Made by a program: the position numbers and the translations under genes. The notes beneath the pieces were generated by a model. That model worked only from the letters and a program-made list of their open reading frames with translations. It had not been told where the DNA came from and did no database searches. A stretch of 64,000 nucleotides of DNA from Schizophyllum amplum (Eukaryota; Basidiomycota; Agaricomycetes; Agaricales; Schizophyllaceae): assembly GCA_007026445.1 (NCBI GenBank), contig VDMD01000027.1, forward strand, positions 310,001 to 374,000, written 5' to 3'. Positions 1-9,512 of this stretch are shown in pieces. Position 1 is the first letter of the stretch; every line of letters starts with the position of its first letter.

Positions 1-96
1 CTGCACGAGCAGTTGCTCTCCCTTCCTTCCGCCTGAAGCTCGGTCGCGCGACGCCACTCCTTGTCCTGAGCCTCTACTTTAGTGTATCGTGAAGGG

Positions 97-1071
97 ATGC
101 AACTCGTCTTTGGTTTGATCTCTTCGCGACTGTCCTCTGTGAGCGCAGTCACGGTCAGTGATGCCGCCGCATCCTCCCAGACGTTCGACTACATTGTTGT
201 TTTCGAATCGGGCACTACTGGTCTCACGCTAGACTAAAGTTCTTCAATCTCGACTTCACATACATCACTGACGACTTCCCAGCTTGCAACTAGGTCGAGC
301 AAGAATGCAGACGTCAGAACCGGGATCATTGAAGCGGGAGAGACATCCAAGGACGTGAGAGGATCATCGGCGTTCCAGCCCGAGGCATTGATTAATCATG
401 GTGCGTAGGGCTGCTCTGTTCCAGTTGAAGCCGCCATGGCATGCTTAAAGCTTCAGTACGGTGCAGCGATGAACACTCAGTATGATCGGAACTACACGAC
501 GGAAGCCCAGTCACAGGTCGGGAGTGGCAGATGGGCGCGAGGGAAGGAGGAGGTATGCTGGAGGTATGTCGAATGGCCTGCTAGTACCTGCTACGCTCCA
601 CCATGCTCACACGTGTCGGCACCAGGTTCCTCCGCGCGCGACTTTCTCATCTGGGACCTGCCCTCTGCCGCCGACTTCGACGCCTTCGAGCGCCTCGGCA
701 GTCCGGGCTGGAACTGGGACAGCATATCCGCGTTAGTCAAGAGTCAAGAAGGCGTCCGGCCAACTTCACGCCGCTCGCCCTGAGAGCAAGTGGGGCGCTC
801 GATCACCAAGTTGTCGCCTCCCAACCGCCACAGCGGACCTGGGCATCCCCAGTTCACCTGGACGTGTCTGGAGACAGAGTACCCCACCCCATCGGCACCG
901 CGAGCATGCTTCTCTGCGGTCGTCGATCCTGGATTGCGGGTGTATGACACGAGCAACTTGCGGGTCGTCGATGCGTCCGTGATCCGCCTTCACGTTTCCG
1001 CCTATATACAGGCGACGGTGACGGGTTTAGCGGAGCGGGCGGCGGACAACGTCAGGCGTGCGGTATGCTGA
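97..1071 (+). pseudogene. GMC oxidoreductase pseudogene with internal deletion
   Basis: This is a decayed paralogue of the intact GMC gene that follows it. From the ATG at 97 it reads a secretion-type leader and a degenerate FAD-binding start (FDYIVVFESGTTGLTLD, then a stop), where the intact copy has VIGAGTAG. Later pieces match the intact protein in order: an EAGE-type strand near 325-350, the YDRNYTTEAQ segment near 480, SSARDFLIWDLP near 630, and GSPGWNWDSISA near 700. The sequence then jumps straight to the C-terminal block (RVYDTSNLRVVDASVI, HVSAYIQATVTG), so the middle, equivalent to most of exons 4-8, is missing, as is the first active-site histidine block. The reading frame is broken several times. 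Decayed tandem copy; no function expected. Confidence 0.85.
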
Positions 1072-1958
1072 GAGCATCAAGACCGACCTCAGGTTCCTGC
1101 ATGGTCCTATTTATTGCTGGATGATATGCTGATGTCCATACGGTTCACGGGGTAGTCTCAAGGCAGACGTTCAGGCTCATGGGATGAAACAATGAACTCT
1201 TTTGCGCGTTCGCCTATCTCGCCCGAGGCTCAGGGGCGCTGACACTTGGTGACTGCTTCGACTGAATTTGACCAACTACGTGCGTTTTCTACTCTGACTG
1301 CCTCTGTTCTCTTCTACAATGATTGCACATCTTGCTTATGCGATGGACGTTTCTGTTGACTGGGAACGGCGGTGTCATACATTATCGAGCGTGCACCGCC
1401 ACCGTCCGTTCCTCTCGCTCGCTTGTTGTCGTCCAGCGTTGCTGTGATCGTATTACGGCAATGTTTCATTTTCTGGCCGTACATCATGCACGTCTGTCTT
1501 CTCACAGTACTGCACTCAATTCGAAGAAGCATGGACGACTTACGGCAGCGAAGCAACAAGCGCCCGAAGGCGCGCGATCGACACGTGGCTGCCTTTAGGA
1601 CCAATATTTGGTTCATCAAGGTCAGCTTCAGCCTTCGATTCTCGCCGGATTTGCACTCTTCCTTGCTGGTCATGCAGTCGTGTCATGCGAATTTCGTCAT
1701 GCGCTCACAAAGTCGTCGCCAAGGGCAATAAAGCATCGTCGCACAGCTCGCATCAGACGCCGATCGTCAGCATTATTAGTGAGACACCTCATGCTTCCGC
1801 GAGCAGGCCTGGATCCGCGATCTTCGCGCCATGCTGGGCGATTTCCTGAGAAGAAATGGACTACAATGGACATTGGACGCACATATATAAGCAGCTTCGT
1901 CGAGCTGTGATCCTCAGCGAAGTCGACTTTCTTTCGTTCACCGCTTCCTCTTCAAGCT
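1072..1958. other. Intergenic region between the two GMC copies
   Basis: No convincing coding sequence. The short open frames on both strands have no recognisable motif. The distal part is the promoter of the intact GMC gene. Confidence 0.6.
1882..1891 (+). promoter_or_regulatory. Putative TATA box of the GMC gene
   Basis: The string CATATATAAG lies about 70 nt upstream of the ATG at 1959, a plausible distance for a fungal TATA box with a short leader. Confidence 0.5.
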
Positions 1959-4201
1959 ATGTTCAGGATGCGCTACAACATCATAGTCCTCAGCTCCCTT
2001 CTCGCGTCTGTGTCTGCAGTCACAATCTCTGATGGCGCGGCCTTCGCGAGCTCGTCCTTCGACTACATCGTCATCGGCGCCGGCACCGCTGGACTCCCGG
2101 TATGTCGTCCAGTGAACGCCTCGGACATGTCTAACCTCGTTACAGCTCGCAGTCCGTCTGAGCGAAGACCCATCGGTCAGAGTGGGTGTCATTGACGCCG
2201 GCGAGACAGCAAAGAATGTGGACATCATTGACGTCCCTAGCATGGTGCGTAGCTGGTGCTTCATGTCGTGGGCTCATCCTGAAATGTCCTAGGTCGGCGC
2301 AGACTTGGGTACCATATACGACTGGAACTACACCACCGAGGCGCAAGGGGATATTGCCAGCGTCAGCTGGCCTCGTGGGAAGGTTGTGGGAGGTGCGCTT
2401 CGACTTCTCTTTGCTCATGAGGCTGTATTGAGCTTCATGTCATCAGGTTCCTCCGCGCTCAACTTCCTCGTCTGGGATCTCCCCTCTTCGCCCGATTTCG
2501 ACGCGTTCGAACGCGTCGGCAACCCGGGTTGGAACTGGGACAGCATCTCGGCGCACGTGAAGAAGGGCTCCAATTTCACCACCGCCACACCGGACCAAGC
2601 AGCGGAGCTCAGCATACAGCCAAACGCATCGGACTATGGCACGGACGGCCCCATCCACGTTTCCTACGGCGGCTACGTTGGACGTCTCGCACCTCTCTGG
2701 GTTGCCGCGCTCGAGGCTGTGGGCATCCCACCAAACGAGCGCCCCAATGGAGGGGCCGTTGTCGGCGGGGGTCTCACTCCGACCAACCTTCTGCTGGACA
2801 ACATGACGCGCAACTACGCTGCCCCTGCCTACTACTACCCGAACGAGGCACGCGAGAACCTGGTACTCCTCACCGGCGCGCTTGTCAGCCGTGTCAACTT
2901 CCAGGCTGGCTGCGACGAGGACGAGCTCGTCGCGGAGAGCGTAACCTACTACAGCGAAGGCCAGGTCTACAACGCGACTGTTACCAAGGAGGTCATCCTT
3001 TCCGCTGGATCGATCAAGTGAGCTCGTCGTCGCATTGAGGGTCGTCGTGAGACTGACAGAAATTTCGCAGCACGCCTCACATTCTAGAGCTGTCCGGTAT
3101 CGGGCAAGAGGATGTGCTATCAGCGTGAGTCGTACTCCTGAGCTTCATTGTCGTTCGTTAACATCCACCAGTGTCGGTATTGACCAGCTCGTCGACCTGC
3201 CTGGTGTAGGCGAGAACCTCCAGGATCATGGTATGTTTATTCTTTGCTCTTTATTGATTTTGGATCCCTGACGCGCCTCAGCTATGGTCATCATCGCATA
3301 CGAGATCACGAACGACACCGTCACGCTGGGTGACCTGGCCACAAACTCCACCCTCGCTGCCGAGCAGCTCGCTCTCTGGCACAGTGGTCAGCCAAGCATG
3401 GACAGCAACGGCATCTACAACATCGGATACGCCAACCTCATCCAGCTCTTCGGCCAGGAGGGCGCGGCGAACGTTTCTGCTGAGGCTGCTGCATATGCGG
3501 CGTCACAGAACTCGTCTATGTACGCGAACCTTACCAACGTGGAGCTGGATCTTTTCAACGACGAGAAAGTCGGCTTGGTCGAATTCATCCTAGAGGAGTC
3601 GTTGGTCGGGCTGACTCCGGAAGCCGGTAAGGCATACATGACGATCATGATCGCCCACCAGCATCCGTTCAGTCGAGGTTCGTGCGCCAGTCCAGCCGGG
3701 TAATGAGATTACTGACATTGCTACAGGTTCCATTCACGTCAACAGTAGCGATCCTGCCACGTACCCTCTCATCCGCCCTAACTACCTCGATGTCGACCTC
3801 GACGTTAATGTACTGGTGGCGGGTGTGGAAAAGGCTATGCAAGTCGGTACGTGCTATTTCGTTACGCCAAGTAGTGCTTGCCGCTGATCCTCACATCTCC
3901 AGCTACGAGCGGCGGGTACGCCGACATGATCAAGGAGCGTCTCCTGCCTGCTGATGACGACGAGGATCTCCGCGAGTACGTCAGGAAGCACGTGACGACG
4001 GAATATCACCCAGTCGGCACGGCAAGCATGCTTCCTCGCGAGCAGGGCGGCGTCGTTGACTGCGAGCTGCGGGTATACGGGACGGCTAACGTGCGTGTCG
4101 TCGACGCGTCAGTGATCCCCGTGCATGTGTCTGCGCATCTCCAAGCCACAGTCACGGGAATCGCTGAGGTGGCGGCGGACTTGATCAAGGCCTCGGCTTG
4201 A
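1959..4201 (+). CDS. GMC oxidoreductase (AA3-type, aryl-alcohol/glucose oxidase-like), secreted
   Basis: FAD-dependent glucose-methanol-choline oxidoreductase, expected to oxidise an alcohol or sugar and pass electrons to oxygen (giving H2O2) or to quinones. Joining nine exons (1959-2099, 2146-2244, 2293-2392, 2447-3017, 3071-3124, 3172-3230, 3282-3677, 3727-3846, 3903-4201) gives 612 codons with no frame break, a normal family length. All introns are GT-AG and about 45-57 nt. A hydrophobic leader (residues 4-20) precedes DYIVIGAGTAGLPLAVRL, the ADP-binding GxGxxG motif. The GMC signatures follow: RGKVVGGSSALNFLVWD and LSAGSINTPHILELSGIG. The C-terminus holds the two active-site histidine regions, YHPVGTASM and VHVSAHLQATV. 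The substrate cannot be read from sequence. An upstream pseudogene and a remnant near 7.7 kb show the family duplicates locally. Confidence 0.93.
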
Positions 4202-4421
4202 GAGATCTGGAGGGCGACTCAGTGACTTCACGTGTGCCGTGGGTGGTTGAGTGATCTTTGCTCGTACTTTTCGCCCATCGGACATGCTAAAATGAAGGCA
4301 GCTTCTTGTAATCGCTATACTTACTTACAACCTAATACCTTCATATCTTCAGGTAGTACTTTCTATGTGGCACCACGGTAGCGACCTTACTGCCGCTAAT
4401 GCTCTAGCGCATGTTGGTATA

Positions 4422-5294
4422 TATGGGCGGTATAGTGTCCAAAAACCTCCTTTGAGGCAAACGACACGCATCTGGCCGCCTTTCCCGTCTTGCGACGCAC
4501 TTGTCGTCGGAGTATCCATCTTGACGCTCATTTCATCCACATAGTCGGAAGGGTGTGTATGTCCTATATCATGGTTAGTATCAGAGGTAGGGAGAGACTG
4601 GGACTGGGCAGGGATAGGGAGGGGGCCATGCTAAGGTGGGCAGAGTGGTCGCCGTTCGGTGAAGGTCATCGGAGTTTGAAATCAGTTGATAAGCGCCCGG
4701 CGCTTACCGAACGCCATTGTTCTCGCCGCCCAGCGTTCGGCCTCGCGCCGACAGCCTCTCGGGCTCACTCGAGCTTCTCAAGTTGCTATGATCTACTATA
4801 TGTTCATTGTCCTCTACATCCCTCCCGTGCAGTGGCACCTCAAAGGCAGAGTACTGATCGGCTACATACCAGCATTCAACTGGTGCGTGAAAGACTTTCC
4901 CGGGGTGACCCATACCTCAAGAATATGTCTTCAAGCCTATTGGCCATGGGTGAGCTGAATCTCTATCATTTGGCAGGTCTTATCACCAGCAGGCTTCAGC
5001 AAGCAAACCTGCCTTGCGCGACTGGCGAACAAGACCACGTGAGCACGCGGAAGGAGCCTCTCATGTCCGGGCCGCTACGTACCACCGGTTTGACAGGACT
5101 TATGAGGCCCAAAGGCCTGAATCTTCGAGAGAAATTAGAGCAGGTATGTCGTGAACATATGTGTCGATTTGGGATCTCACCGAGTCATGCGTCGTTTTGC
5201 GAAGAATGCCGAGCGTGTGCGTCGCGCGACCGAACGAGACCCTCCAGGTGTTCCAATTTTTCGAAAGAGGTTTTTGGACACTATACCGCCCATA
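4422..5294. mobile_element. Non-autonomous TIR element
   Basis: Both ends carry the same terminal sequence in inverted orientation: TATGGGCGGTATAGTGTCC at 4422-4440 and its reverse complement ending at 5294. The inverted match continues inward through a CAAAAACCTC tract. GGTATA flanks the element directly on both sides (4416-4421 and 5295-5300), a likely target-site duplication. Length is 873 bp. Open frames inside (for example 4490-5332 on +) run across the right end and show no transposase motif, so it looks like a MITE or a deletion derivative mobilised in trans. Confidence 0.7.
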
Positions 5295-5662
5295 GGTATA
5301 TACGCAATCGACACCCACAACCCTTCTTCTAGCTGCCTAGCTGCAGAGCTGATGACCGATATTGTCGACCTTACGCGGGCGCAGGCCATGGACCGTCGTT
5401 TTTGTTTCTTTATTATTGACTTGTTGCGACGGTATTTTGGCACCGCGTATGCGAGGCTGAAAGAATCTAGAGGCTCTGGAAATATGAGGCTCGACGAGCG
5501 AAGGACCGAATGTAAGCCCGGTGAAGAGCTTACTAGAGGCCTGACTGACGAAACGGGAGGCGGGTACAGTACAATGATGTATGGTGGCCATTGAGCTACG
5601 TTGGTCCAACGAACAAACTAACCAGATATACGATCTTGTATGCCCGATATGTCTAAGGTTGA

Positions 5663-6992
5663 TCAGACCAAGGCAAGAGGGGGCACTGAACCACCCAACG
5701 GGTTCCCAACTGAGCTACTCAACGGATCCCCAACTGACTCGACGATCAGCCTGCCCGTGAATGTGACGTGCAAAACCAAACACTCACCTAATGGCTCCTG
5801 GTACCCTCCGAGTATCCCGCGCGCCCATGTCTTCGGCAGAAGGCCCTCAAGCGTCAAATCATATCTCTTCCCGGTCAGAGTGGTCTTCTGATCGTCATCC
5901 GCCAATCGCCATTCCTTGACGCGCAGAACGATACACACCTCGCACAGATACACAAAACGCTCTTCCGACGACAAAGCTTCATCCAGCCCCCGCCAGAGCT
6001 CTAGGTCGTCGTCCTCCGGACCGCGTGTGCAGATGATCGTCAGTATAAACTGCTCGAGAGAGTTCCTCTGAGGCAGGGATCGCAACGCATCAGCGATATG
6101 ACCAAAGGAGTCGATCCCGAGGCGTTCGAATGGACTTTCTATATGCAACGTGCGCAAGGCCGCGTGCTGTGAGAGATTGTACACCGGCGGTTGAAAGGAA
6201 ACTGCGCTGTTCTTCAGTGTGATGCTCGCGCGTTGTGTATGTGGCATACGTACCAGATCTGAGAAGAAGATAACACAGATTCGGGGTCGCGAGTATGTCG
6301 GGAGCGCCGTATCTTTCCGAAGTGAGCACCAGCCTGCGTAGCTTGCCGAACGAATGTGCAGACGACAACATCAAGCGCGCAAAGGAAAGAGACGTCTCAT
6401 CGCTGTGTAGTTCTTCGAGCATAACCATGCTGGACTCTCCTTCAATAGGCTCCGCAAGGGGGAAGTAGATTTGCCTGATGCGCGTGAGCGCTAGGGCCTT
6501 TAGGCTGGGCGGTAGCACCAGACGACTGATCTCCTCGGCGCTGTTATAACCGAAAGCGATGCGCTCTAGCCGTAGTGCAACGAGTCCCGGACGTTCCATT
6601 GCTCTGTATAGTGCCCGCTGCTCCTGCTCGAGGAATTCGTTTGACCATCTCTTGAAGAAGAGACCGATGTGGAGAATCCTGAGGCCAGTACACGCGTCCA
6701 GCATAGCCGCTAAATGATTTTTTTCAGGCTGCGCGGTGTTGGAGTTGGAAAGCTGCCCAGTTATCCTCAAGTGATGGATCGCGGGTAAGACGTCTGGGGA
6801 AAGCGCAGCCATAGCCCACAGCTGAGCGTAAGTCGCTGGGGCCTGCAGATGAACAGAGAGACGTCGTAGGTTGCTGCAGATCGGAGGGGAGAACACACTG
6901 GAAGCTCGGAGGAGGTTCAGGAGTGGTTCGAGGTCATCGCTGTGGTCGATGTAGGATATAATGGCATTGACCAACTCTTGAGGTATGCGCAT
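5663..6992 (-). CDS. F-box-like leucine-rich protein, copy A (subfamily 1, intact)
   Basis: The function is not established. The N-terminus (RIPQELVNAIISYID, then a leucine-rich helix and NLRRLSVHL) has the shape of a divergent F-box of the basidiomycete PQELxxxI type. The rest is a leucine-rich region with repeats such as LPPSLKALALTRIRQ and LLRSLPQRNSLEQF. Two exons (6992-6254 and 6201-5663) joined through a 51-nt intron (GTACGT...CGCAG) give 425 codons without a break. All full paralogues have this single intron at the equivalent place. F-box proteins of this kind usually recruit substrates to an SCF ubiquitin ligase through Skp1; that role here is inference. It is transcribed divergently from a truncated GDPD copy. 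Confidence 0.8.
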
Positions 6993-7557
6993 ACTTCAGG
7001 TCGACTTGCACTTGAGACATATGAGCAATGTAGACTCAAGCGAAATAAGGAATGAACTCACGGCCTTTTGAGCGTACGTAGGGGCGACCCTCTGAGATCA
7101 AGAAGGAGAACAAGGTGCGTTTGTGTATGTCTCTGCTTGGCATCGGCCATAAGCAACTGTCGGCATCTGCCGAATCTGAATCCTCTCACGAACCGTCAAG
7201 CAACCGTCAAGCCCAAGGTGCGTCCGCCTCATGGTTGCTCGAGTCGCCCGTCGACCAGAGCCCATTCAATTTTCTGAGTCGAAGAAACGATTATTGAATA
7301 TGCATATACTCGCTCTCTTGCTCCTCTTGATTTTTATCCGACTCGGAGGCAGCAGGGCATTGTCAACACCGGCAGCCGCCACTACCATCCCACGACCGCG
7401 ACCGATGAGGTGATATGCTGCCGCTCTCGCGCATGCGCCCCCTTGTTTTTGACGAACGAGCTCGACGGCTGCTTCTAGTGGTCTTGGACGCTCCGTACAT
7501 GAGTAAGAACCGGCGACGCGCGCCATAACATTCCCCCCGCTCCGCCGCCTTCCCGAC
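6993..7557. other. Divergent intergenic region, duplicate of 12,970-13,580
   Basis: Homologous, in inverted orientation, to the region between GDPD and F-box-like copy B. It contains no gene. The TATA-like sequence of the GDPD promoter is degraded here (ACATGAGTAAG where the other copy has CTTATAAG). Confidence 0.7.
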
Positions 7558-7663
7558 ATGTTCATCGCGCTCAGCGCCATCGCTACTGCCGCCCCTGTGC
7601 CCCATCGCAAGGCCGTCGTGGCCCCTCGCAAGGCCGTCGTGGCCCCTCGTAGGGGCCGGCGAG
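7330..7663 (+). pseudogene. Truncated GDPD promoter and signal peptide
   Basis: Matches the promoter and first codons of the intact GDPD gene at 12.97 kb. The ATG at 7558 reads MFIALSAIATAAPVPHRKAV, and the intact gene reads MFIALSAIAGAAAAA followed by VVAPRKA. A 21-nt unit encoding RKAVVAP has been duplicated in tandem here (about 7611-7652). The homology ends at about 7663, where sequence derived from a GMC gene starts out of frame, leaving an 82-codon chimeric ORF (7558-7806). It cannot make a phosphodiesterase, but a promoter plus secretion leader could in principle express the chimera. Confidence 0.8.
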
Positions 7664-8096
7664 CAGCCGAGCATGGACAGCAACGGCATCTACAACATCG
7701 CATATGCCAACCTCATCCAGCTCTTCGGCGAGGAAGGCGCGGCGATCGTTTCTGCCCAGGCTGCTACGGCATCACAGAACGACACTGTTTACGCAGACCT
7801 CACTAACGTGTAGCTCGATCTTCTCAACGACGAGAAAGTTGACGTGGTCAAACTAATACTTGCTGTTGCTATGGACGGAGCCTGTCGCAATGTGAGTAAT
7901 CTCATGACCCGGCAGAGCATTGTGCACGAACCTCGACTGAACGGATGCTGGCCGGCGATCGTGACCGCCATGTAATCCTTGCCGGTGTCAGCCCGATCAG
8001 CGACCCCTACCACGCACCCTCTCATTCACGACACCAATTATTCCGATGTCGACCTCGACCATAATGTACATAATGGTGGCGGGTGTCGAGAAGGCT
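7664..8096 (+). pseudogene. GMC oxidoreductase remnant with an internal micro-inversion
   Basis: Sequence from about 7670 matches exon 7 of the intact GMC gene (ATGGACAGCAACGGCATCTA and onward) with an in-frame stop and small deletions. From about 7860 to 8000 the match is on the opposite strand: this block, reverse-complemented, corresponds to the end of exon 7, the whole of intron 7 and the start of exon 8 (minus-strand reading AGQHPFSRG). From about 8001 the match returns to the plus strand (exon 8, ending in VAGVEKA). Intron sequence in the block shows it came from genomic DNA and not from a retrocopy. Confidence 0.82.
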
Positions 8097-8330
8097 CACC
8101 CATTGCATATGCACCCCTCCCACTCATACTGCTTTTGCGTAGCCAGCAGGTTGCCAATGAAGACAGTTTTTTTGGGTCCGGGCGGGAGAGGCGCCTTCGA
8201 GGCTTCGACACGCGCATACACGAAGCCGCCCCCTGGCACCAGGAGAGCCTGTACGACCAGAGCTTTCGTCCTATGTGCTGCGGATGCGGAGGTTGAGAGT
8301 GGCTTTGTTGCAGGTGAGCTCAGGCATTGG
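8096..8330 (-). pseudogene. P450 N-terminal remnant
   Basis: The minus strand reads LPPGPKKTVFIGNLL followed shortly by YEWE. This is the proline-rich hinge and following segment of the two intact P450s at 53-59 kb (LPPGPRKLPxxGxxxDxPxxFEWE). A degraded membrane-anchor region precedes it. No I-helix or heme-binding part is present nearby. It directly abuts the GMC remnant, so both were probably trapped in the same rearrangement. Confidence 0.7.
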
Positions 8331-8733
8331 ATGTATGCTACGTGACCAGCGGTATTAGGTACGCGCCTGGGGCAACGCGTGGCGACTGACTGTGAAGCGA
8401 GGTGGTTGCTGGTCATTCGTAGGACTTTGTTGACTTGCGGATGGTCATGACGCATGCGGTCCGCCAGTACCGTATTACAAAGGTGCGATAGAAAGGTGGC
8501 GACATCGCCAGGCTCATGTATATTGATGGGTCCAGCTGGCGCCATGAGTGCCTTTGAGACCAACTTCGTTGCCATACATTATCTCGTCAGGCTTCAGGCG
8601 ATGACCAGCTGCTATGACATGATCAGTAAAGGACGTCCGCGATGTGAGTATATCGCGACGCACCTTGAGCACCTAAGAAGCCCTCTTTCACTTAGACAAG
8701 GATCGTCTCTTTAGCGTGCAGGTGCGTCCAAGG
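8331..8733. other. Intergenic sequence between remnants and TFIIA-gamma
   Basis: Long open frames exist but none shows recognisable motifs. Likely decayed DNA plus the 3' flank of TFIIA-gamma. Confidence 0.5.
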
Positions 8734-9281
8734 TCACTTCCTTCCAGCCTCGATCGCGTCCCCGCTCTTGCAAGCGATGATCTTGACTTTCTCCGCGGTG
8801 ACGAAGTCGGCGCTTTCGAGCTTGATGGTGGGTTCTTCACGACGAACGTCCACACGTCGTCCACAGCCGGTAAGTCTTGAGGGAGCCCTGAGAATGGCGT
8901 GCATGCACAGGAAAGGCAGGTTATCGCGGGCGACAGGAATGTGGATATTGTGGTCAGAGCCAACACACGATCACAACGGGGAGCATCACGCACCTTCAGC
9001 GTCGCCTTCGACCTCACATGATTCACCATCGTATCCGCGAGACTCTTGTCAAACTGTCGACGCGTTCATTTCAGCTATCGGCCATGTCAAATGAACACGC
9101 ACCTGCTGCAGCACCTTCATCGCGAGCTGAGGCGTGATGACCCCGCTAGTGATCAGCTCGTCAAGCGAGTCCGTGAGCGCCATGCCGAGGCTGCGCTCGT
9201 CCTGCATGAGCACCGCGAGGTGCAGCAGCGGGACGCGACGTACGATGTGCCACGGTAGAACTCGTAGTAAGCGGTGGCCAT
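8734..9281 (-). CDS. TOA2: Transcription initiation factor IIA gamma subunit, frame-broken
   Basis: Small subunit of TFIIA, which stabilises TBP on promoters in the nucleus. From the ATG at 9281 the exons read MATAYYEFYRGTSLGMAL (split by an intron whose acceptor is GCGCAG), TDSLDELITSGVITPQLAM and KVLQQ, then after an intron FDKSLADTMVNHVRSKATLK, then GSLKTYRL. The C-terminal beta-barrel part (DDVWTFVVKN, then ADFVTAEKVKIIACKSGDA) is present but reached only through two single-base losses, near 8862 and near 8831. The repaired length, about 108 residues, is normal. Because the factor is normally single-copy and essential, either the assembly has errors or a second intact copy exists elsewhere. 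The 3' end is defined by the stop after the conserved EAGRK. Confidence 0.88.
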
Positions 9282-9512
9282 CGTGCAGTTCAGAATTCCT
9301 AAGGTTTCGCTCGCGTAAACGGGGAGAAGGGGTCGACTCCTTTTGTAGTACGAGAGGGGCGAGCAGAGAGTTTTCAGAACCGCAGGCAAGTACAAAGGAA
9401 TGAATACCGCGCAATGCGCTTTCAACGAGGAAGGCAAGAAGAAGAAAGGCGCCCGACCGGCGACAGCCTTTCCGGTGATCCGGACCGATATATTGGAATT
9501 TCAAAGAAAATT

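Larger units (their letters stand above)
5400..7663 (-). repeat. Arm 1 of an inverted segmental duplication (partner 12.9-15.14 kb)
   Basis: Reverse-complemented, this stretch matches about 12.9-15.14 kb. It includes the downstream flank (blocks around GGCCTCTAGTAAGCTC and CGCATACGCG), the whole F-box-like gene, the divergent intergenic region (both copies keep GACATACACAAA), and the 5' end of the GDPD gene. Similarity stops at about 7663, inside the GDPD signal-peptide region, where GMC sequence begins. The copies differ by many substitutions and small indels, so the event is not recent. Confidence 0.85.

Noticed and set aside
4490..5332. 280-codon ORF as a gene
   Set aside because: It crosses the right terminal repeat of the TIR element and has no recognisable domain.
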